Origin: DAIRVC01 sp036803025
Lineage (GTDB): Bacteria; Chloroflexota; Anaerolineae; Anaerolineales; E44-bin32
Length of the DNA stretch: 8,148 nucleotides
Reading direction: 5' to 3'
NCBI GenBank assembly: GCA_036803025.1
Contig: DAIRVC010000121.1
Location: 1 to 8,148, forward strand
The notes under the pieces are model-generated. The model was not told the origin of the DNA. It saw nothing but the letters and a program-made list of their open reading frames with translations, and searched no databases. The translations under genes were made by a program, and so were the position numbers. Below, in pieces: positions 1 to 5,026 of the stretch. Numbering within the stretch: the stretch's first letter is position 1; each line of letters opens with the position of its first letter.

Positions 1-1107
1 GTGCTGGTGACCGATGTCGATCCGCTGCGCGGCAGTCTGATGCTCAACGCCGACGGATCCTTCACCTACACCCCGAACCCCAACCTCTTCGGCGGCGACT
101 CGTTCACCTACCAGGCCTGCGACCCGGACGGGCTTTGCTCAGCCGATGCCAGCGTGTCATTGACCGTCAACCCGGTCAACGACCCGCCCGTGGCCCAGCC
201 CGATCCGGCGGTGCCTGGGGCTTACGCCCTCGATGAAGATGACCCGGCCGGGCTGAGCGTGGCCGCCCCCGGAGTCCTGAGCAACGACACCGACCCGGTC
301 GAACTCGACCCGCTGACGGCGGTCAACGCCAGCGATCCGCCCCATGGGACTGTCACACTCAATCCCGACGGCTCCTTCACCTATCATCCGGACGCCAACT
401 TCGCCGGGAGCGATACCTTCACGTACCAGGCCTTCGACGGAACTGACCCGTCCGCGCCGGCGACGGTGACTATCATCGTGAACCCTGTCAACGATGCGCC
501 GGTAGCGGTCAACGACAGCGCCTCGACCAACCAGGTGACGCCGGTGACGGTCCCGGTGCTGGCCAATGACAGCGACATCGATGGCAGCCCGGATCCGGCG
601 ACTGTCACGGTCATGAGTGGCCCCGCCAACGGGACGGCCGTCCCCAATGGGAGTGGCGGTATCGTCTACACCCCCGCAGCGGGTCCGGCCGGCGGGGACA
701 GCTTCACCTATGCGTTCCAGGACGATCAGGGCGCCTGGTCGAATCCGGCCACGGTGGCCATCACCATCAATCCGCCGGTGTTGCACGTTGTCAAGGATGC
801 CAGTGTGGGCAGCGCGACGCTGGGCGAGTTGGTGGACTTCACCATTTTCGTTTGGAACGACGGGCCGGGGACAGCCTACGGGGTGAGCTTGGCGGACAGC
901 CTGGGCTCGTGCTTTGCCTTCGTCGGGCCGGATCCGTCCGGCAGTGTGGGTGGTGACGGCAATCTGGTCGCCGGCGAGGCCTGGGTTGTCCTGGCGACCG
1001 CCCGCGTCGTGCGCACGAGCGACTGCAGCGGAAGCAACACCGCGGACGTCTCTTCCATCAATGCCGCCGGCGTGAGCGATACGGTGTATGTAGAGGTCAC
1101 GCCCTAG
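1..1107 (+). CDS. Secreted protein with tandem Ig/cadherin-like repeats, C-terminal part only
   Basis: The reading frame is open from the first base, so the true start lies upstream and the GTG at base 1 is only the window edge. The visible 368 residues hold repeated Big_9/VCBS-type Ig-like units: the end of one (to about residue 65), a complete one (about 66-166) and a third, more diverged (about 167-258). Each has an 'NDxxxxPD' type opening, a 'DGSFTYxP' strand and an 'SFTYQA' strand, and the first two end in 'VNPVNDxPVA'. Residues about 261-368 look like a DUF11/CARDB domain ('VKDASVGSATLGELVDFTI', 'NDGPGTA'), with two cysteines that could form a disulfide. Such proteins are usually surface or extracellular adhesins or stalk-like scaffolds. 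No LPXTG signal, membrane anchor or type IX/PEP-CTERM tail is seen at the C-terminus, so attachment must lie elsewhere or the protein is released. The domain class is confident; the ligand and function are unknown. Confidence 0.85.
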   Translation: MLVTDVDPLRGSLMLNADGSFTYTPNPNLFGGDSFTYQACDPDGLCSADASVSLTVNPVNDPPVAQPDPAVPGAYALDEDDPAGLSVAAPGVLSNDTDPVELDPLTAVNASDPPHGTVTLNPDGSFTYHPDANFAGSDTFTYQAFDGTDPSAPATVTIIVNPVNDAPVAVNDSASTNQVTPVTVPVLANDSDIDGSPDPATVTVMSGPANGTAVPNGSGGIVYTPAAGPAGGDSFTYAFQDDQGAWSNPATVAITINPPVLHVVKDASVGSATLGELVDFTIFVWNDGPGTAYGVSLADSLGSCFAFVGPDPSGSVGGDGNLVAGEAWVVLATARVVRTSDCSGSNTADVSSINAAGVSDTVYVEVTP

Positions 1108-1136
1108 CCCCGCGCCTGGCCGTCGCCGCGAATCAC

Positions 1137-1181
1137 CCCCGCCCCAGCCCTACCCCGCAATGGGAGAGGATTGGGGCGGGG
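1137..1181. terminator. 45-bp imperfect palindrome between convergent genes, likely terminator
   Basis: The outer arms 1137-1146 and 1172-1181 are perfect reverse complements (10 bp of C/G-rich sequence). Pairing then continues inward with mismatches to a 3-nt loop at 1158-1160, giving about 18 pairs out of 21. It sits 29 bp after the stop of the Ig-repeat gene and 36 bp past the stop of secF, where a shared terminator is expected. On the plus strand it is followed by a weak T-rich stretch (1182-1192); the minus strand has no U-tract. It also resembles the C-rich/G-rich dispersed palindromes found between genes in some GC-rich bacteria. Confidence 0.6.
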
Positions 1182-1217
1182 ATTTCGATTTCCCGGGCCG
1201 CTTCGACTGCCGTCCGA

Positions 1218-2138
1218 TTACGCTGCCGCTCGCCGGCCTCGCCCGAACCAGGACTTCCACTCGCGGTTCTCCCACACCACCAGGATCGGGGCGGCGTTGA
1301 AGATCGACGAGTAGGTCCCGCTGAAGACCCCGATCAGCAGGATGCTCACGAAGTGCCGCGTGGTCACACCGCCGAAGATCAGCAGGGCCAGCAGGGTCAG
1401 CATGACCGTCAGCTGCGTGTTGATCGATCGGTCAAGCGTCTGGACGATGGAGTGATTGACCAGGCGTTCGTACTCGACCCGGCGGTAGACGGTCTGGTTC
1501 TCGCGGATGCGATCGAAGACGACGATCGTATCGTGGACCGAGAAACCGATGACGGTCAGCAATGCGGTCAGGAAGAGCGAGTCGACTTCCCAGCCGAGGA
1601 AGTGACTCAGGATGGCCTGGACGCCGAAGAGCACGGCCACGTCGTGAAGCATGGCCACGATCGCCGCCACGCCGTAGCGAAAGGCGTGCTTCAGGCCGCG
1701 GAAGGCATAGGTAATGTAAAGCAGTATGCCCAGGGCGGCCAGCCCGACCGCCCCGGCGGCGCGCTGGGCGACCTCGCCGCCGACGGTGGCGCCCACGCGC
1801 TCGAAGCCCAGCTCAGTCACCGGGCCGCCCACTTGCTGCTGCAGCGCGGCGATGACGGCGTCCTTCTGCTCGGCGTCGATCTCCTGGCTGCGGATGACCA
1901 GGTCGGTGTCCTCGACCGTCTGCACCAGGGCATCGGGGATGCCCAGGTCGGCATAGACGGCCGCCGCCTCGGCCGGGGCGGGGCGGTCGGCGGCGGAGAA
2001 GCGCAGCTCGAGCAGGCTGCCGCCGGTGAAGTCGATTGCCAGGGGCAGGCCCCACAGCGCCAGCGCCAGCATGCCGGGCACGATGACCAGGGCCGAGAGG
2101 CCGAAGAACCAGTAGCGTTTGCCGACGATGTCGAACAT
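1218..2138 (-). CDS. secF: Protein translocase subunit SecF
   Basis: SecF pairs with SecD in the cytoplasmic membrane. Together they assist SecYEG by pulling translocating proteins out on the far side, driven by the proton gradient. The 306-residue product has the usual family length. It starts with a short N-terminal tail, a first membrane helix (about 11-30) and the conserved 'AIDFTGGSLLELRF' (34-47). A small exported domain follows to about residue 125, then five helices. The family signature 'GFSVHDTIVVFDRIREN' is at 198-214, with the paired Asp residues D203 and D209. The ATG at 2138 is preceded by AGGAGG with good spacing; this ribosome binding site overlaps the TAG stop of secD, leaving only 9 bp between the genes, so the two are surely co-transcribed and probably translationally coupled. 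No key residue appears missing. Confidence 0.97.
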   Translation of the reverse strand: MFDIVGKRYWFFGLSALVIVPGMLALALWGLPLAIDFTGGSLLELRFSAADRPAPAEAAAVYADLGIPDALVQTVEDTDLVIRSQEIDAEQKDAVIAALQQQVGGPVTELGFERVGATVGGEVAQRAAGAVGLAALGILLYITYAFRGLKHAFRYGVAAIVAMLHDVAVLFGVQAILSHFLGWEVDSLFLTALLTVIGFSVHDTIVVFDRIRENQTVYRRVEYERLVNHSIVQTLDRSINTQLTVMLTLLALLIFGGVTTRHFVSILLIGVFSGTYSSIFNAAPILVVWENREWKSWFGRGRRAAA

Positions 2139-2147
2139 CCCGGCCTC

Positions 2148-3557
2148 CTAGATCCCGAACCAGCGCGGGTGCTCGGACAAGCGCATGCTGTCGAAGAGCA
2201 CGTGGAGGAAGGTGCGCGTGACGGTGATGGCCGTGAAAAGGCTGACCATGACGCCCAGCGAGAGCGTCAGGGCGAAGCCCTTGACGATGCTGGCGCCAAA
2301 GGTGGCGCCGAACCAATACAGGATTGCACAGGTGATCAGCGTGGACAGGTTCGAATCCCGGATCGACGGCCAGGCGCGCGAGAAGCCCAGGTCGATGGCC
2401 TGGCGCAGCGTCCGGCCGGCGCGCAGCTCCTCCTTCGTGCGCTCGAAGATCAGGACGTTGGCGTCGACGGCCACGCCCAGCGACAGGACGAAGCCGGCCA
2501 CCCCGGGGAGCGTCAGCGTGACCGGTATCAGTTTGAAGAGCGCCAGGGTGATGACGGCGTAGACCAACAGGGCCAGGTCGGCCAGCACCCCCGGCACACG
2601 GTAGTAGAGCGCCATGAAGAGCATCACCACCGACAACCCGATCACGCCGGCGAGTGTGCTTCTGCGCAAGGAGTCTTCGCCCAGGGTCGGCCCGATCGCT
2701 TGCCGCTGTGCGACGCGCAGCGGGATGGGCAGGGAGCCGTAGCGCAGCTGGACGGCTAGCTGGTTGGCCTGCTCGTAGGTGAAGTTGCCCGTGATCCGTC
2801 CGGCGCCGCTGGTGATGGGCGAGTCGATGCGAGGCAGGGAGATGATCCGCTTGTCCAGGACGATACCGAGGACGTCGCCGACATGGGCGGCGGTGTACTC
2901 CCCGAACGTCTGCGAGCCTTCGCTGGTCAGCTCGAAGCCGACTTCGAACTGGCCGAGCTCGTCGCGGTTGACGAGTGCGGTCTGCAGGGCCGAGCCGGTC
3001 ATGACCGTGTGGAACACGACCGTCTCCGGGGTCGGGCTGGCGGCCGGCGTGGCTTGCGGAGAAGCGGTCGAGCCCGCGGCGGCGGTCGGCGACGGGGCGT
3101 CTTCGGCGGGGCCTTCCTGGCCGAAGTCGGTCTGCACCGGCTGGCCTTCCTGCAGGCTGAAGACCAGTTCGTCCGGCACCTCGATGAACTCGAGCAGCCC
3201 TGTCTGGCGGATGGTCGCCTCGGCCTGGTCGGGGTCGGCCACGCCGGGCAGTTCGACCAGGATGCGCCGTTCTCCGGCGACCTGGACGATCGGTTCCGTC
3301 AACCCCAGCGCGTTGACGCGGTTCTCGATGATATCCCGCGCCGTCTGAAGCTGATCGGCGGTCACCGTGGCGTCGGCCGGCAGGTCGGCCTCCAGCAGCA
3401 CCCGCAGACCGCCCTGAAGATCGAGCCCGCGCACCAGCTCGAAGTCGCGGTCGATCGACCCGATGTGAATGCCCGGGCTATCCGGGAGCGCGATCCAGAT
3501 CGCCACAGCGACGAGCAGGAGAATCGGGAGAAGCCACCACGCGTAGTTGCGTCCCAT
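2148..3557 (-). CDS. secD: Protein translocase subunit SecD
   Basis: SecD is the larger SecDF subunit, an RND-type membrane protein that completes Sec-dependent export using the proton gradient. I place the start at ATG 3557 (469 residues), because GGAGGG lies 10 nt upstream; an upstream GTG (3575) overlaps that ribosome binding site and has none of its own. Visible parts are helix 1 (about 8-24), 'VRGLDLQGGLRVLLEADLP' (42-60), the exported P1 head and base domains (to about 295), and five C-terminal helices from about 298. The hallmark 'GVAVDANVLIFERTKEEL' is at 361-378, with D365 the probable proton-relay Asp of helix 4. A Pro/Thr/Ala/Ser-rich stretch at about 147-178 interrupts the exported region and looks like a disordered linker; such inserts occur in SecD of actinobacteria and other GC-rich bacteria. 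It is first in the operon with secF. No yajC gene is adjacent. Confidence 0.97.
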   Translation of the reverse strand: MGRNYAWWLLPILLLVAVAIWIALPDSPGIHIGSIDRDFELVRGLDLQGGLRVLLEADLPADATVTADQLQTARDIIENRVNALGLTEPIVQVAGERRILVELPGVADPDQAEATIRQTGLLEFIEVPDELVFSLQEGQPVQTDFGQEGPAEDAPSPTAAAGSTASPQATPAASPTPETVVFHTVMTGSALQTALVNRDELGQFEVGFELTSEGSQTFGEYTAAHVGDVLGIVLDKRIISLPRIDSPITSGAGRITGNFTYEQANQLAVQLRYGSLPIPLRVAQRQAIGPTLGEDSLRRSTLAGVIGLSVVMLFMALYYRVPGVLADLALLVYAVITLALFKLIPVTLTLPGVAGFVLSLGVAVDANVLIFERTKEELRAGRTLRQAIDLGFSRAWPSIRDSNLSTLITCAILYWFGATFGASIVKGFALTLSLGVMVSLFTAITVTRTFLHVLFDSMRLSEHPRWFGI

Positions 3558-3567
3558 GCGAGCGATG

Positions 3568-3573
3568 CCCTCC
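3568..3573 (-). promoter_or_regulatory. Ribosome binding site deciding the secD start
   Basis: On the minus strand GGAGGG stands 10 nt before ATG 3557. The alternative GTG start at 3573-3575 shares a base with this motif and has no purine-rich motif of its own upstream, which is why the shorter SecD is preferred. Confidence 0.75.
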
Positions 3574-3581
3574 ACTAGCCC

Positions 3582-3624
3582 AAGAAAAACCAGCCGCTGC
3601 CGGTCCCGTGCTCCGGTGGGCTGG
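3582..3624 (-). terminator. Intrinsic terminator between P-loop gene and secD (possible secD leader attenuator)
   Basis: On the minus strand CCAGCC (3624-3619) pairs with GGCTGG (3595-3590). An inner CCGG/CCGG helix (3616-3613 with 3603-3600) lies inside, and TTTTTCTT (3589-3582) follows at once. This is the best intrinsic terminator in the window. It begins 12 nt after the stop of the P-loop gene and ends 24 nt before the secD ATG. That leaves no room for a secD promoter downstream of it, so secDF transcripts must pass through it. Minus-strand bases 3622-3617 (AGCCCA) are also perfectly complementary to 3582-3577 (TGGGCT), which would allow a competing fold. Confidence 0.7.
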
Positions 3625-3635
3625 CGAACGGCGGG

Positions 3636-3641
3636 ATTATA
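3636..3641 (-). promoter_or_regulatory. Candidate -10 box (TATAAT) upstream of secD
   Basis: A perfect TATAAT reads on the minus strand and overlaps the TAA stop of the P-loop gene. No convincing -35 box lies 16-18 bp upstream. If active, transcription would begin near 3629, directly before the terminator hairpin at 3624-3582, and would supply secDF. A chance match at a stop codon is possible, although such AT-rich hexamers are rare in this GC-rich sequence. Confidence 0.45.
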
Positions 3642-4011
3642 CCCCCGAAGGACCGGACCACCCCAGGGCCTCCAGGGCGCGTTCCAGCACTTGTTCGCGA
3701 GTCAGCTCATCTGTGGGCAGGTACAAGTGGCAGTGCCGGCGCGCGTGGGCGAGCCGTGCCACCTGTTCGGCGTGCTCGGCCTCGAGCCAATCCAGGTGCT
3801 TTCGGCGCGTCCCGGTCGCGTGACTGGCGTCCAGATAGATCAGGAAGTCCGGGTGGTAGAAGTAACTCCACAGATGGGGGACGAAGGAGTGTTCCTGGAC
3901 GACCTCCTTGACGGGATAGCCGAACCGGCGCAGCCCGGCCGCCAGTGTCGACTTCCCGGCCGCACACGGTCCGACGATGGCTACCTTCGGCAGGCGTGTG
4001 CTCGGGGTCAT
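3637..4011 (-). CDS. Small P-loop NTPase, kinase-like, function unknown
   Basis: The 124-residue product begins with a beta strand and a clear Walker A motif 'GPCAAGKST' (14-22, catalytic-type K20). 'DFLIYLDAS' further on is a Walker B-like strand, followed by the Arg/Lys-rich 'TGTRRKHLDW'. The C-terminal 'LPTDELTREQVLERALEAL' has the 'T(D)xLTxxxVxxRxLxxL' form seen at the end of small nucleotide and shikimate-type kinases. It is shorter than typical NMP kinases (about 180-220 residues) and has no clear lid or NMP-binding region, so the substrate cannot be named. ATG 4011 is chosen because the P-loop strand starts just after it. A GTG at 4065 in frame would add 18 residues of low-complexity Ala/Arg sequence. 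Neither start has a Shine-Dalgarno sequence. A good terminator follows the gene, and 147 bp separate it from the phosphatase gene upstream. Confidence 0.7.
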   Translation of the reverse strand: MTPSTRLPKVAIVGPCAAGKSTLAAGLRRFGYPVKEVVQEHSFVPHLWSYFYHPDFLIYLDASHATGTRRKHLDWLEAEHAEQVARLAHARRHCHLYLPTDELTREQVLERALEALGWSGPSGV

Positions 4012-4128
4012 GGCGGGGGCGAAGGCTGTGTGGCGGCAGCGGCGGGCGCCGTTCGCGGCGGGCACAGTGCGGGGGTCGGTCGGGTCATGGCTGGATCCGC
4101 ATTGACGAGCGGCGTTTGAGAGCCCGGC

Positions 4129-4155
4129 CGCCCGGCCTGGGGGCCCAGGCGGGCG
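4129..4155 (-). terminator. Strong hairpin just after the phosphatase stop, possible terminator
   Basis: GCCTGG (4135-4140) pairs with CCAGGC (4145-4150) around a 4-nt loop. The stem extends with CGCCC (4129-4133) against GGGCG (4151-4155) past one bulged G, about 11 GC-rich pairs in all. It begins 4 bp after the stop codon of the phosphatase gene. On the minus strand no clear T-run follows, so termination is plausible but not certain; it could also protect the mRNA 3' end. Confidence 0.5.
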
Positions 4156-4158
4156 CCC

Positions 4159-4860
4159 TCAGAGCGGCATGCGCACGGTCATTCGGCGCATATCATCCGC
4201 CTGGCGCGGCAGAATTGCGGCCACCAGGACGCTGATATCATCCACCGGGCGGCCGTCGTCCAGCTCCACCGCCTTGGCCAGAAGGGATTCGGCCCACGCG
4301 GCCGGGTCGAGGCGGCCGGACTCCATCAGTTGGGCGACGTGTGCTCGAACATCCATGCCGGGGCCATGCCGCTCGCCGGCATGAGTCAATCCGTCGGTGA
4401 ACACGACGGCCGCCAATTCGGGTTCCAGCGCGATCTCGGTGATATGTGGGCGGATTCCCCGCCGCGCGCCGACCGGCTCGCAGACGTCTTCCAGCAGGTG
4501 AAGCTCGCCTTGCCGGGCCAGGACCACAGGAGCCGGGTTGTTGCGTGTGACCACCATCGTGCGGCTGTCCAGGTCGATGGACAGGATATTGAGCGTCGCC
4601 AACACCTTGCCGCTGCGGTAGGTATACAGGTAGTCGGAAGCGGCGCGTGCCGCGGCACCGTCGCGCACCCCCTCCGAGAGCAGGCTGATGGCCTTGCGGG
4701 TGACGACGTTTGATATGGCTTTGGCCGGTCTTCCCGAGCGTTGTCCGTCAGCCAGGACGAAGGAGAGCCCTCCCCCCGGCCGCTCGGTCATCTCGAACGA
4801 GTCCCCGCTCTCCGGCGTGGCGTACTTGCCGACCTTGGCGACAGCAACGAGCGCTTCCAC
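4159..4860 (-). CDS. SpoIIE/PP2C-family serine/threonine phosphatase
   Basis: The 233-residue protein is a stand-alone PPM-type phosphatase of the SpoIIE/RsbU/RsbX group, which removes phosphate from serine or threonine, often on STAS anti-anti-sigma factors. Metal-binding positions are visible: 'SGDSFE' (D20), 'VLADGQRSG' (D38, G39), 'FTDGLTHAG' (D156) and the C-terminal 'PVDDISVLVAA' (D207, D208). There is no N-terminal sensor, transmembrane or receiver domain, so it resembles RsbX more than RsbU. The start is a GTG at 4860 with no Shine-Dalgarno sequence; TAGAAT lies 7 nt upstream, suggesting leaderless translation. The C-terminal tail after residue 216 is Arg/Met-rich and of unknown role. 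No STAS or anti-sigma kinase gene lies in the window, but the divergent neighbour carries an ATPase-like domain, so a functional link is possible. The family call is confident; the substrate is unknown. Confidence 0.88.
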   Translation of the reverse strand: MEALVAVAKVGKYATPESGDSFEMTERPGGGLSFVLADGQRSGRPAKAISNVVTRKAISLLSEGVRDGAAARAASDYLYTYRSGKVLATLNILSIDLDSRTMVVTRNNPAPVVLARQGELHLLEDVCEPVGARRGIRPHITEIALEPELAAVVFTDGLTHAGERHGPGMDVRAHVAQLMESGRLDPAAWAESLLAKAVELDDGRPVDDISVLVAAILPRQADDMRRMTVRMPL

Positions 4861-4867
4861 GGGCGGG

Positions 4868-4873
4868 ATTCTA
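4868..4873 (-). promoter_or_regulatory. Candidate -10 box (TAGAAT) placing phosphatase start at the mRNA 5' end
   Basis: TAGAAT on the minus strand ends 7 nt before the GTG start of the phosphatase gene. Transcription would begin at or next to the start codon, giving a leaderless mRNA and explaining the missing Shine-Dalgarno sequence. No good -35 box is seen at normal spacing. Confidence 0.5.
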
Positions 4874-4885
4874 CATCAGTCCGAC

Positions 4886-4904
4886 GCCCGCCTGCCTTGC
4901 GGGC
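4886..4904. repeat. Inverted repeat in divergent intergenic region
   Basis: GCCCGC (4886-4891) and GCGGGC (4899-4904) are perfect reverse complements around a 7-nt spacer. The repeat lies just upstream of the candidate phosphatase -10 box, where a -35 box would stand, so it could be a regulator-binding site. In GC-rich DNA a 6-bp repeat can also arise by chance. Confidence 0.35.
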
Positions 4905-4989
4905 ATGTGAGCCCCCGGCTGCCCGCTGGAACCGATCTGTAAGCCGACGGCAAGGTGCCGGCTGGGTGGTTCTGCATTAGAGTTAGTCA

Positions 4990-5001
4990 GTACCTCGGTA
5001 C
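4990..5001. repeat. Short palindrome upstream of the receiver-domain gene
   Basis: GTACC (4990-4994) and GGTAC (4997-5001) are perfect inverted arms around a 2-bp centre. The site lies 25 bp before the TTG start of the plus-strand gene and could be an operator. With only 5-bp arms this is weak. Confidence 0.3.
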
Positions 5002-5014
5002 GTCTCGGTCTCGC

Positions 5015-5019
5015 GGAGG
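5015..5019 (+). promoter_or_regulatory. Ribosome binding site deciding the TTG 5027 start
   Basis: GGAGG lies 7 nt before TTG 5027, ideal spacing. The in-frame GTG at 4955 has no such motif, and the 24 residues it would add do not look like part of the domain. Confidence 0.7.
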
Positions 5020-5026
5020 CACCCGC

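Noticed and set aside
157..786. A 209-codon minus-strand frame inside the Ig-repeat gene
   Set aside because: Arg/His/Gly-rich translation with no domain and opposite to repeats that are clearly coding; a shadow frame.
2348..2360. tRNA T-arm look-alike (GGTTCGAATCCCG)
   Set aside because: It lies inside secD, where the minus strand codes for the conserved 'IRDSNLSTL' segment. No matching acceptor, D or anticodon stems are nearby.
1353..2759. A 468-codon open frame on the plus strand across secF and secD
   Set aside because: It is antisense to two clearly conserved genes. Its translation is Gln/Asp/Gly/Arg-rich with no domain, typical of a shadow frame in GC-rich coding DNA.
4990..5001. Reading the GTACC/GGTAC palindrome as a firm operator
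   Set aside because: Five-base arms are expected by chance in a window of this size; it is listed as a repeat with no named regulator.
4955..5026. GTG 4955 as the start of the receiver-domain protein
   Set aside because: No Shine-Dalgarno sequence precedes it and the extra 24 residues fit no domain, whereas TTG 5027 has GGAGG at 7 nt.
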